Part shown: positions 8,752 through 15,766 of the stretch, one piece after another | Numbering within the stretch: the stretch's first letter is position 1 | Layout: every line of letters begins with the position of its first letter | NCBI GenBank assembly: GCA_029263215.1 | Contig: JAJCXY010000018.1 | Span: 1 to 64,000 of the forward strand | DNA: 64,000 bases | DNA from: Acidimicrobiales bacterium | GTDB lineage: Bacteria > Actinomycetota > Acidimicrobiia > Acidimicrobiales > Aldehydirespiratoraceae | Direction: 5' to 3' | Translations under genes and position numbers: made by a program | The notes under the pieces: model-generated | What the model was told of the DNA's origin: nothing | The model's database searches: none | Seen by the model: the letters and a program-made list of their open reading frames with translations, nothing else

Positions 8752-8985
8752 GTGAGTGACGACAACTTCGAACGATTCAAGAAGTGCGCAGTCGAGGTAC
8801 TTTCGGTTGAGGACGCTCAGGTAGTGCCCGAGGCGACCTTCGAGTCGCTCGACGCCGACAGCCTCGACCTCGTCGAGCTCGTGATGGCGCTCGAGGAAGA
8901 ATTCGACGTCACCGTCGAAGAAGAAGAGCTCGAGGGAGTCCTCGCAGTGAAGGACGCCTTCGACCTGATCGTCACGAAACTCTGA
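8752..8985 (+). CDS. acpP: Acyl carrier protein
   Basis: 77 aa acidic protein that carries growing acyl chains on 4'-phosphopantetheine. The attachment site is the Ser of DADSLDLVEL. The GTG at 8752 was chosen because GGAGAA (8740-8745) sits 6 nt ahead; the ATG at 8746 is too close to it and a GTG at 8713 would add 13 unlikely residues. The stop overlaps the fabF ATG (TGATG). Residues around helix II and III (EEEFDVTVEEEELEG) are typically acidic. Confidence 0.93.
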   Translation: MSDDNFERFKKCAVEVLSVEDAQVVPEATFESLDADSLDLVELVMALEEEFDVTVEEEELEGVLAVKDAFDLIVTKL

Positions 8986-10166
8986 TGAAGGGGCGGCGCG
9001 TAGCGGTCACCGGCATCGGCGTAGTTGCGCTGGCCGGCGTCGGCAAGGACGCATTCTGGAAGGGACTCACCAGCGAAGCACCGGTGGGGTTCCGCGAGAT
9101 CGAGGATTGGGATGCGAGTCCCTACTTCGACAACCCCAAGGATGCTCGCCGCAGCGACCGCTACACCCAGTTTGCTCTGGCCGCCGCAGCCGAGGCGGTC
9201 GAACAGGCAGGCGACATCAACGTCGACCCGGCCCGCCGAGGCACGTTCATCGGCACCGGAATCGGTGGAATCGGCACTCTCGAGACCCAGATCGAAGTTC
9301 GCCTCAACAAGGGCGAACGTCGGGTCTCCCCGTTTCTCGTGCCCATGATGATGCCCAACGCCGCCCCCGCGGCTGTTTCGATGCGCTATGGCTGGCAGGG
9401 TCCGTGTGAGGCCACCGTCACTGCCTGCGCGGCTGGCACTCATGCCATCGGCAACGGTGCCCGAGCCATAGCCGACGGTCGCTGCGACGCAGTTATGGCG
9501 GGCGGAGCCGAGGCTCCGTTCACGCGCACCGCTATCTCGGGGTTCGCCAACATGACGGCCCTGTCCAACAGCGGCGTGAGCCGCCCGTTCGATTCCGGAC
9601 GCGATGGATTCGTCATGGCCGAAGGATGCGGGATCCTCATCCTCGAGGAATGGGATATAGCCGTCGAGCGCGGCGCCACCATCCTCGGCGAGATCATGGG
9701 ATCGGCCAGTACCGCCGACGCCCATCACATCACCGCTCCCGCCCCCGGAGGTGTTGGGGCGGTCACGTGCATGCAACTAGCCATGGAGGATGCCGGCGTC
9801 GACCCCGCCGACATCGTCCACATCAACGCCCACGGCACCTCCACCGACAAGAACGACGCGGCGGAAGCCGAAGCGGTAGCCAAGGTGTTCGGTACCGACG
9901 GTGGCCCTCTCGTCACTTCCACCAAGGGAGTCACCGGGCATGCCCTCGGTGCGGCTGGAGCCCTCGAAGCAGTCGCCGTGCTCCTCGCCATGCAACACGA
10001 GCTTGTTCCGCCCACCGCCGGACTCATCGATCCCGATCCCGAGCTTCCCGCCATCAATATCGTGAGCGGCGAAGCTGCTCGGTGGGTGCCCGGACCCTCG
10101 CTGTCGAACTCGTTCGGCTTCGGCGGCCACAACGGCACGATCGTCATCGGTCCTGCCGGCGCCTGA
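8985..10166 (+). CDS. fabF: 3-oxoacyl-ACP synthase II (KAS II)
   Basis: Elongating condensing enzyme, adding malonyl units to acyl-ACP. 393 aa. Catalytic Cys in TACAAGTHAIG, His in INAHGTSTDKND and His in GVTGHALGAAGA, with the C-terminal SNSFGFGGHNG motif. Start overlaps the acpP stop by one base. It ends the five-gene fab operon; fabZ lies 21 bp away on the other strand, convergent. Confidence 0.95.
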   Translation: MKGRRVAVTGIGVVALAGVGKDAFWKGLTSEAPVGFREIEDWDASPYFDNPKDARRSDRYTQFALAAAAEAVEQAGDINVDPARRGTFIGTGIGGIGTLETQIEVRLNKGERRVSPFLVPMMMPNAAPAAVSMRYGWQGPCEATVTACAAGTHAIGNGARAIADGRCDAVMAGGAEAPFTRTAISGFANMTALSNSGVSRPFDSGRDGFVMAEGCGILILEEWDIAVERGATILGEIMGSASTADAHHITAPAPGGVGAVTCMQLAMEDAGVDPADIVHINAHGTSTDKNDAAEAEAVAKVFGTDGGPLVTSTKGVTGHALGAAGALEAVAVLLAMQHELVPPTAGLIDPDPELPAINIVSGEAARWVPGPSLSNSFGFGGHNGTIVIGPAGA

Positions 10167-10187
10167 GATCCGGCCGCTCGCGGTCTC

Positions 10188-10607
10188 TCAGACGATCACG
10201 AACATCAGCTCACAGTTCACTGCCACCTCGCCATTGAGTAGGGCCCTGCCCTCTCCCTTGCCTGCTCGCGCCGAGAGACGTGTCATCTCGGCTTCGAGAA
10301 TGAGGGTGTCGCCGGGGCTTACCTGGCGACGAAAGCGGGCCTTGTCGAGTCCGCCGAAGAGGGGCAGCTTCCCGGCGTAGCGCTCGTCGGTGAGCACCGC
10401 TATGGCTCCCATCTGAGCGATCGCCTCGCACATCAGCACACCCGGAAGGGTGGGTCGTCCGGGGAAGTGACCGGCGAAGAAAGCCTCATCTCCGGTGAGC
10501 GTCCAGGTTCCCGACGCGCTCACACCGGGATCCAGTGCGGTTATCTCGTCGACAAAGAGGAACGGATCTCGGTGCGGGAGTATGTCGATCGGTACGGGCA
10601 GGCTCAT
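10188..10607 (-). CDS. fabZ: 3-hydroxyacyl-ACP dehydratase
   Basis: Removes water from 3-hydroxyacyl-ACP. 139 aa hot-dog protein with the active-site His in GHFPGRPTLPGVL and Glu in MCEAIAQMG, and the N-terminal DILPHRDPFLFVDEI typical of FabZ. GGAGGAAG just before the ATG is a good ribosome site. It completes the elongation cycle of the convergent fab operon, which itself lacks a dehydratase; no enoyl reductase is seen here. Confidence 0.92.
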   Translation of the reverse strand: MSLPVPIDILPHRDPFLFVDEITALDPGVSASGTWTLTGDEAFFAGHFPGRPTLPGVLMCEAIAQMGAIAVLTDERYAGKLPLFGGLDKARFRRQVSPGDTLILEAEMTRLSARAGKGEGRALLNGEVAVNCELMFVIV

Positions 10608-10672
10608 TTCTTCCTCCGATGGGGCCGGGATTGGCCGGACCGAACCTAGACGATCGACCTCCAGGGCGCGCC

Positions 10673-10699
10673 ACGGGGACGGCCACGTGCCGTCCCCGT
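10673..10699 (-). terminator. Strong hairpin after the HU gene
   Basis: A perfect 10-bp inverted repeat (ACGGGGACGG / CCGTCCCCGT) with a 7-nt loop lies 36 bp after the HU stop. There is no clear T-run, as is usual in high-GC actinobacteria, so it is called a terminator by position and stem strength. It also separates HU from fabZ. Confidence 0.65.
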
Positions 10700-10734
10700 T
10701 GGTTCAGATCGCCAAGCCGCCGCAGCGGCCCAGA

Positions 10735-11010
10735 TCAGCGCTTGCCGGCTGCCTTCAGCTTCGAGCCGACGCTCACCTTGGTGCGGGTGCCGGCGGGGAC
10801 CTGGATGGCCTCTCCGGTCTGGGGGTTGCGACCGGTGCGAGCCGATGTGTTGGCCCTCTCGATCTTCATCCAGCCCGTGATCGACACCTCATTGCCGGCA
10901 CTGACCTGGCCCGCAATGGTCTCGAACATCGCGTCGAGACACGCGCCTGCATCCTTCTGGCTCACGCCGGCCCCGTCGGCCATCGCTGCAACAAGTTCGC
11001 CCTTGTTCAT
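10735..11010 (-). CDS. hup: HU-family nucleoid protein
   Basis: 91 aa histone-like DNA-bending protein. MNKGELVAAMA, GWMKIER, the arm motif RTGRNPQTGEAIQVPAG and basic C-terminus (KVSVGSKLKAAGKR) are all family hallmarks. AAGGAG lies 8 nt before the ATG. It lacks the long Lys/Ala-rich C-terminal tail found in mycobacterial HupB. It is monocistronic, with a hairpin just downstream. Confidence 0.95.
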   Translation of the reverse strand: MNKGELVAAMADGAGVSQKDAGACLDAMFETIAGQVSAGNEVSITGWMKIERANTSARTGRNPQTGEAIQVPAGTRTKVSVGSKLKAAGKR

Positions 11011-11165
11011 CTTCGTACTCCTTGGTTAGTCCACGGCTTTCGCGGTCTGTGAACTACACACGAGTCGATTTCGCGGCGCGAGTCAAGCATTTCCGGCATT
11101 CTCGGTTCCCCGACTCCCTTGAAACGACAACGCAACGGGGCGGCCTCATCGACGCCGCGACCAAA

Positions 11166-11576
11166 TTACAGGGCTTCCGGAGGAGGCGTCTCGTCCTCCT
11201 CGACGTTGCGCATGAACTCCGCCGACTGCACAAAGTAGTCGACCATCATCTCCATCGCGGCCTGGGGGGCCTCCATGGAGTCGAGGGCGTCCGTCATGTG
11301 GCTCAGCCAAGCATCGCGTGCCTCGCGGGTGACGCGGAAGGGGAAGTGCCGCATCCGGAGTCGGGGATGGCCGCGACTCTCGTTGTAGGTGGAGGGTCCA
11401 CCCCAGAACTGGATGAGGAACAGGGTCAGACGTTCACGGGCTCCCGACATGTCGTCGGCGGGATACATGGGGGCGAGGATCGGGTCGGACTCGACCCCGT
11501 CGTAGAACCGGTCTACGAGATCGAAGAAGAACTGTTCTCCGCCCACGGCCTGGAACACGGTGATCTCGTCCGCCAC
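11166..11576 (-). CDS. glbO: Group II truncated haemoglobin
   Basis: 136 aa haem protein of the GlbO type, thought to bind oxygen and help detoxify reactive oxygen or nitrogen species. Visible marks are the helix B/C region FYDGVESDPILAPMYP, the family-specific FLIQFWGGPSTY containing the distal-pocket Trp, and the proximal His within HPRLRMRHFPF. The start is a GTG with no ribosome site but with TACCGT 7 nt upstream, so it is probably leaderless. The neighbouring redox genes (thioredoxin-like, ccdA) are on the same strand. Confidence 0.9.
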   Translation of the reverse strand: MADEITVFQAVGGEQFFFDLVDRFYDGVESDPILAPMYPADDMSGARERLTLFLIQFWGGPSTYNESRGHPRLRMRHFPFRVTREARDAWLSHMTDALDSMEAPQAAMEMMVDYFVQSAEFMRNVEEDETPPPEAL

Positions 11577-11583
11577 GCGATGG

Positions 11584-11589
11584 ACGGTA
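11584..11589 (-). promoter_or_regulatory. Leaderless -10 element for glbO
   Basis: TACCGT on the minus strand, 7 nt before the GTG start at 11576. Confidence 0.5.
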
Positions 11590-11627
11590 CCGGGCGCGGA
11601 CCGGCAACGAGATACCGGGCGACCGGC

Positions 11628-12278
11628 TCAGGAGACTCCGAAATGACCTTCGATCAGGCGACGCAGCGTGGGCTCGTCCAAAAACCCGGTGGTGTCGACG
11701 TGGCGACCAGAAGCGTCGTAGAAGGCCGTGATCGGCATACCCCGCACACCAGGAAGCAGCACCGACTCGTAGAGCCCCGACCCGCCCGACTGCTGGCCGT
11801 TGATATCGCGGGCGATCGGCCACCAGCCGGTGCCGAGCTCCATCAGGCGCTTCCAGTCGCCGGTCTCCTGGGTATTGACGTGTACGAAGTTGACCTCATC
11901 GGTGAGATCGGCAGACACGGATGCGAAGTCGGGAAGCTCGCTCTCACAGGCCGAACACCAGTCGGCGTAGAAGTTAACGACGGTGGGCTTGCCCGCGAAG
12001 TCGGCGAGCTCGATTCGGCCGTCGCCGTCGCCGTCGTTGTCTCGGGCGGGCAAGTCCCAAGCGCTTCGCGACGTATCGCCGGCACGGGGCCGCGCATCCC
12101 ACACCGAGGCGCCCACAATCCCGCCGACGATGGCCACGCCCACGAGGACGACCGCCGCCCACTGGAGCCTGGCCTTCCTCGCCGCCTTTTGGGCCGCGAG
12201 CCGGCGATCCTCGGCCGTTGCCTTCTTGGACTTGCGTCTCGGGGCGGTTTGGGTGGAGGTCTTCTTCTGGGAAGCCAT
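11628..12278 (-). CDS. Membrane-anchored thioredoxin-like protein
   Basis: 216 aa. A very basic N-terminus (Lys/Arg/Ala-rich, residues 1-40) is followed by one membrane helix (about 42-60) and an extracytoplasmic thioredoxin fold with the redox motif WCSAC (FYADWCSACESELPDF) and the cis-Pro loop RGMPITAF. It follows ccdA by 17 bp, so it is probably the partner that receives electrons from CcdA and reduces disulfides outside the membrane, for example in cytochrome c maturation. No ccs/res genes are present here, so the end target is open. Confidence 0.85.
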   Translation of the reverse strand: MASQKKTSTQTAPRRKSKKATAEDRRLAAQKAARKARLQWAAVVLVGVAIVGGIVGASVWDARPRAGDTSRSAWDLPARDNDGDGDGRIELADFAGKPTVVNFYADWCSACESELPDFASVSADLTDEVNFVHVNTQETGDWKRLMELGTGWWPIARDINGQQSGGSGLYESVLLPGVRGMPITAFYDASGRHVDTTGFLDEPTLRRLIEGHFGVS

Positions 12279-12295
12279 GGGTCCTTCTTGGGTGA

Positions 12296-13048
12296 TCAGC
12301 CGAGCTCGACGAGAAAGTCGAGTCCGACGGTGCGGGCCAACCGCTGAAGCTGGATCGTGAGCCAGCTGAGGCGATCGAGGGTGAGAATGGCGCCGAAGAA
12401 GGCGAGAGAGAGCGCCGAAAACCAGGTGAGGCCCTTCATGTGGCGCTTGACGAGGTCGAGGGCGCCAGTGACGCGGGCAAAGGCGACTCCGGCGATCATG
12501 AAGGGCAGCCCGAGTCCGAGGGAGTACACCCCGAGCAAGAGGGCACCACGGCTGGCCCGGCCGTCAGCGGCTGCGAGGGCCAAGACCGACGTGAGAACAG
12601 GACCGACGCACGGCGTCCAGCCAAACCCGAAGGCTACGCCGGCAACCGGCGCGGCGAATGGTCCGTAGCGGGACATTTGGGGTGCGAAACGCGCCTCGCG
12701 ATACAGCCACGGAGCCTGGAGGTAGAGCGATCCGAGCACAAACAACCCCATCGACATGACCAGCACTCCCGAACCACGGGTGAGCAAACCCTGATGGTCG
12801 ATGAGTACCTGCCCGATTGACGTTGCCCCGAGCCCGAGAAGCACGAACACCGCGCTGAAACCGGCGATGAAGAGCGAAGTGTTGCCGACGACTCGGCCCA
12901 TACGCTTACGCCCCGGCGCCTCCAGCTCCGAGATGTCGAGACCTGTCACCAGCGACAAATAGCCTGGAATAATGGGCAAAACGCACGGCGAGAGAAAGGA
13001 GATGATCCCAGCCCCAAAGGCGGCAAACAGGGTGACGTTCTCTGTCAT
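12296..13048 (-). CDS. ccdA: Cytochrome c biogenesis/thiol transporter CcdA
   Basis: 250 aa, about six membrane helices. The two conserved Cys motifs are LSPCVLPIIPGYLSL near the N-terminus and GWTPCVGPVLTS in the middle; the pair carries electrons from cytoplasmic thioredoxin across the membrane. It lies between a small zinc-binding protein (13 bp upstream) and the thioredoxin-like protein (17 bp downstream), an evident operon. Confidence 0.92.
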   Translation of the reverse strand: MTENVTLFAAFGAGIISFLSPCVLPIIPGYLSLVTGLDISELEAPGRKRMGRVVGNTSLFIAGFSAVFVLLGLGATSIGQVLIDHQGLLTRGSGVLVMSMGLFVLGSLYLQAPWLYREARFAPQMSRYGPFAAPVAGVAFGFGWTPCVGPVLTSVLALAAADGRASRGALLLGVYSLGLGLPFMIAGVAFARVTGALDLVKRHMKGLTWFSALSLAFFGAILTLDRLSWLTIQLQRLARTVGLDFLVELG

Positions 13049-13061
13049 CGGACGGGACCGA

Positions 13062-13256
13062 TCATCTGCCCTCGAGGCGAGACAGGGAACGCTTCAGCCG
13101 AACGAGAGCCTCCAGGTCGCGGAAACAATCGCGACAACCGGTGACGTGGACGAGTACCGCCTCGGCGCGCGTCGAGTCGAGCTCTTCGTCGAGCCATTGC
13201 TCGATATGCGGTCCCCAGCGGGCTCGATGGAGTCGACCCATGGCTCGGGAACCCAT
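13062..13256 (-). CDS. Small zinc-finger (anti-sigma-like) protein
   Basis: 64 aa. Contains H-x3-C-x2-C (HVTGCRDCF), the core of the ZAS/zf-HC2 motif of anti-sigma factors, preceded by a short helical stretch (HIEQWLDEELDSTRAEAV). There is no membrane helix. It is the first gene of the ccdA operon and diverges from an ECF sigma gene at 13322, so it could sense thiol state and act on that sigma factor, although a second anti-sigma-like gene follows the sigma gene. An internal ATG at 13241 is an alternative start. Confidence 0.65.
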   Translation of the reverse strand: MGSRAMGRLHRARWGPHIEQWLDEELDSTRAEAVLVHVTGCRDCFRDLEALVRLKRSLSRLEGR

Positions 13257-13309
13257 CGCCGTTCGCGGCCATTCCCGCGACCAGACCGCAACTACCGATA
13301 CCGGGTTGC

Positions 13310-13315
13310 TAGGTT
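13310..13315 (+). promoter_or_regulatory. Leaderless -10 element for the ECF sigma gene
   Basis: TAGGTT, 6 nt before the ATG at 13322; no ribosome site. Confidence 0.5.
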
Positions 13316-13321
13316 GCCACG

Positions 13322-13882
13322 ATGGGCGACCCCGGAATCGACGAACGCACCCAGCGCGCCGCGTTCGATCGCTATGTGGTGCCCGAGATCGAAGTGTTGT
13401 ATCGCGTGGCCCGTTCGATCACACGAAACCCCACAGATGCCGAAGACCTGGTGCAGGACACCATGCTGCGCGCTTATCGCGGGATCGCACGTTTCGATGG
13501 CCGCCATCCGCGAGCCTGGTTGCTCACCATCATGCGCAATGCCCAGATCAACCGCGTGAGGCGCAAGCGGCCCGAGCTGCTCCGCGACCCCGACGCCACC
13601 ATGGAGCGTCTCGCCGACGAAGACTCCGGAGATCTCGGTCCCGAATATCAGGTGATCGAGCGTGGCTACGACGCCGCGGTGGAGGCTGCAGTTGCAGCTC
13701 TTCCCGAAAAGTTCAGAGCGGTCGTCGAACTGGTCGACATCCAGGCCCTCTCCTACCAGGAGGCCGCCGAGATCATCGACGTTCCCACCGGCACCGTGAT
13801 GAGCCGCCTCCATCGGGCCCGCACCCGGATCCGCAACCATCTCGAAGACAGTGGCGCCTACGTGGACGGACGACCGACATGA
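13322..13882 (+). CDS. ECF RNA polymerase sigma factor
   Basis: 186 aa. Region 2 (YRVARSITRNPTDAEDLVQDTMLRAYR, split here as -10 binding helix) and region 4 (ALPEKFRAVVELVDIQ with the helix-turn-helix SYQEAAEIIDVPTGTVMSRL) are clear, with the short linker that defines ECF factors. Overlaps its probable anti-sigma gene by 4 nt (ATGA). Closest in layout to SigR/SigE-RsrA-type pairs that respond to thiol-oxidative or envelope stress; the neighbouring ccdA-thioredoxin operon fits a redox role. The regulon is unknown. Confidence 0.9.
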   Translation: MGDPGIDERTQRAAFDRYVVPEIEVLYRVARSITRNPTDAEDLVQDTMLRAYRGIARFDGRHPRAWLLTIMRNAQINRVRRKRPELLRDPDATMERLADEDSGDLGPEYQVIERGYDAAVEAAVAALPEKFRAVVELVDIQALSYQEAAEIIDVPTGTVMSRLHRARTRIRNHLEDSGAYVDGRPT

Positions 13883-14145
13883 TCACCCGCCGCTGGTATC
13901 GACGCTCCGGCCAGGAGGCCAACTGCCGCGAGGTCGGCCAGGTGCTCCAGAGCTACCTCGATGGAGAGGTGGAGGCCGGGTTCACCGCGAAGATCGAGGC
14001 CCATCTCGAGAAGTGCCGCGACTGCGGCCTCGAGCGCGATACCTATCAGCAGATCAAGAGCTCACTGTCGCGCCAGGCTCCCGCGGTCGATTCTGCGGCG
14101 ATCGACCGCCTACGAGAGTTCGGCGAGCAGCTCACTTCGGAGTGA
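13879..14145 (+). CDS. Zinc-binding anti-sigma factor
   Basis: 88 aa soluble protein with the ZAS motif: CREV near the N-terminus and H-x3-C-x2-C in HLEKCRDCGLE, then a helical tail. In this family the zinc site can release the sigma factor on thiol oxidation. It overlaps the sigma gene by 4 nt, the standard arrangement for a sigma and its own anti-sigma. Its 3' end overlaps the convergent macro domain gene by 14 bp. Confidence 0.85.
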   Translation: MITRRWYRRSGQEANCREVGQVLQSYLDGEVEAGFTAKIEAHLEKCRDCGLERDTYQQIKSSLSRQAPAVDSAAIDRLREFGEQLTSE

Positions 14146-14653
14146 GCAGAACCTCGTAGAGGCGACGATTCTCCTCGTCGTGGCAGACGAAGGTCACCTC
14201 GATGATCGAACCTCCGGTCACGCTCTCGCTTACCGCGGCGATGACGATCGGCGCCGCCCGCTCCTTGGGGAATCCGTACACACCGGTACTGATGTTGGGA
14301 AAGGCCACGGTGGCGGCCCCCAACTCACGGGCCACTTGGATGGAGCGCCGATAGGCCGACGCGAGGGTGAGGTCGTGTCGTGCGGCATCGGTGTCGGTGA
14401 ATATTGGACCTACCGCATGGATCACCCAGTGAGCGGGCAGTAGCCCTGCACTCGTGGCGACGGCATCGCCGGGCGCGCACGGCCCGTGCCGGCTTACGAT
14501 CGTTCGACATTCCTCGATGATCGCGGGGCCTCCGGCCCGGTGGATCGCTCCGTCCACCCCTCCCCCGCCCATCAGCGAGGAGTTGGCCGCGTTGACGATC
14601 GCGTCGACCTCCAAGCGCGTGATGTCTCCGGAAGCCACCGAGAGCTCGACCAT
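14132..14653 (-). CDS. Macro domain protein (ADP-ribose deacetylase/hydrolase type)
   Basis: 173 aa single macro domain of the MacroD type, which removes ADP-ribose from proteins or deacetylates O-acetyl-ADP-ribose. Ligand-binding motifs are GDITRLEVDAIVNAANSSL, GGGGVDGAIHRAGG and NISTGVYGFPKE. The ATG at 14653 has TAATCT 5 nt upstream and no ribosome site. It runs tail-to-tail into the anti-sigma gene and diverges from the CPBP protease gene. Confidence 0.9.
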   Translation of the reverse strand: MVELSVASGDITRLEVDAIVNAANSSLMGGGGVDGAIHRAGGPAIIEECRTIVSRHGPCAPGDAVATSAGLLPAHWVIHAVGPIFTDTDAARHDLTLASAYRRSIQVARELGAATVAFPNISTGVYGFPKERAAPIVIAAVSESVTGGSIIEVTFVCHDEENRRLYEVLLTPK

Positions 14654-14658
14654 GGGTC

Positions 14659-14664
14659 AGATTA
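14659..14664 (-). promoter_or_regulatory. Probable -10 element for the macro domain gene
   Basis: TAATCT on the minus strand, 5 nt before the ATG at 14653. Confidence 0.4.
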
Positions 14665-14680
14665 CCGACGAGCGGCGCCG

Positions 14681-14686
14681 TAAACT
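14681..14686 (+). promoter_or_regulatory. Probable -10 element for the CPBP gene
   Basis: TAAACT, 10 nt before an ATG at 14697. It lies 17 bp from the opposing -10 of the macro gene, so the two promoters face away from each other. Confidence 0.35.
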
Positions 14687-14696
14687 GGCCGAACTG

Positions 14697-15494
14697 ATGA
14701 CCAGCTCATCCTCGCTCCCTCCACCGCCGCCACCGCCGCCCTCCCTGCCGCCGCCACCGGCCCCGCTCGGCCATGGCCGACCACCCCAGATATCCTTCGA
14801 CCCCTCTTGCCGCTGGGGGCTCGGTGACGGTTTCGCCAGCTACGGCTTGTTCCTGCTGGGGTCGCTCGTTGCAGGGCTGCTCGCCTTCGGCGCCCAGGGC
14901 GACGCCGCTCGTCTCACCGGAGCTTGGCTGCCGTTCGTGGTGATCCTCCCGCCGATCCTCCAAGCCATCCACGTCAAGTGGGTCGCCACGGCCCGCGGCA
15001 CCGGCCTCGATCGCGACTTCGGCTTCGCGTTCCGGGGCCGAGACTTCGCGATCGCCGCTGGGTTGTGGCTCGTCGCTCTCGCCGCCGCCACGGCTTCTCT
15101 CTGGCTCCTCGAACTGATCGGCGTGGGCACTCCGACCGCCGCGGTGGCCGAGCTCGCCGAGGACTCCGAAGGTGGTGGCGGGATCACGATCTGGATCGTC
15201 ATCCTCGCAGTCGCCGCCTCCACTCTCGTGCCTGTCGTCGAGGAGCTCGTCTACCGCGGACTCTGGTGGAGCGCCCTGCTCAAGCGGGGCATGAGCGAAC
15301 GCTGGGTGCTGGTGATCACAGCCGCTGTGTTCGCCGCCGCTCACATCGAACCCCGGCGCAGCCTGGTGCTGTTCACAATCGGTCTCGCTCTCGGCTGGGG
15401 CCGGATGCGCACCGGGCGGATCGGTCCCAGCATCCTGGCCCATGCGTTCATCAACGCAACGGGCATGATCGCCCTGCTCGGTTCGCTGAGCTGA
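14697..15494 (+). CDS. CPBP-family intramembrane protease
   Basis: 265 aa membrane protein with the Abi/CAAX-protease signature: EE-x3-R in VVEELVYRGLWW and the later His of FAAAHIEPRRS, which bind the catalytic metal, plus a third conserved segment near the C-terminus (LAHAFINATG). About seven or eight membrane helices follow a Pro-rich cytoplasmic start (runs of 7-8 Pro). An in-frame ATG at 14652 is an alternative start, but its codon would share two bases with the divergent macro gene's start; the ATG at 14697 sits after a TAAACT element. Substrate unknown. Confidence 0.82.
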   Translation: MTSSSSLPPPPPPPPSLPPPPAPLGHGRPPQISFDPSCRWGLGDGFASYGLFLLGSLVAGLLAFGAQGDAARLTGAWLPFVVILPPILQAIHVKWVATARGTGLDRDFGFAFRGRDFAIAAGLWLVALAAATASLWLLELIGVGTPTAAVAELAEDSEGGGGITIWIVILAVAASTLVPVVEELVYRGLWWSALLKRGMSERWVLVITAAVFAAAHIEPRRSLVLFTIGLALGWGRMRTGRIGPSILAHAFINATGMIALLGSLS

Positions 15495-15551
15495 ACGACG
15501 ACCGGCCCAACACAGGGCGGGTGGCTGCTAGCGTCACGTCCACGTCGTCTG

Positions 15552-15735
15552 CAACGGCGGGAGAGCCCTCACCTCGGTGAGGCGCCGAAGGAGCAATCCA
15601 CCCGGAAACCTCTCAGGCACCCCGACCGCTGTTGCGCGGACGTCTCGGGAGAGTGACGCCTTGAGCGTCCGCCGAAGGGGAAATCCGTGGCCGCCACGGA
15701 GAAGCTCTCAGGCACACGGACCGAGCGGGTCAGCC
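15552..15735 (+). ncRNA. Tandem glycine riboswitch
   Basis: Two aptamers in a row. The first has GGGAGAG, GCGCCGAAGGAGCAA and AACCTCTCAGGCACC; the second has GGGAGAGTGA, CGCCGAAGGGGAAA and AGCTCTCAGGCAC. These are the conserved core elements of the glycine riboswitch, in the right order and spacing. It sits 31 bp before gcvP and should switch the gene on when glycine is high. Confidence 0.93.
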
Positions 15736-15766
15736 ATCCACCATGCCTTGTTGTCTGGAGACCGCC

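Noticed and set aside
11022-12347. 441-aa plus-strand frame over globin and thioredoxin genes
   Set aside because: It crosses an intergenic gap and two recognisable minus-strand genes; shadow.
14652-14696. CPBP gene starting at ATG 14652
   Set aside because: Its start would share bases with the divergent macro gene start and has no ribosome site; ATG 14697 follows a -10-like element. Kept only as an alternative.
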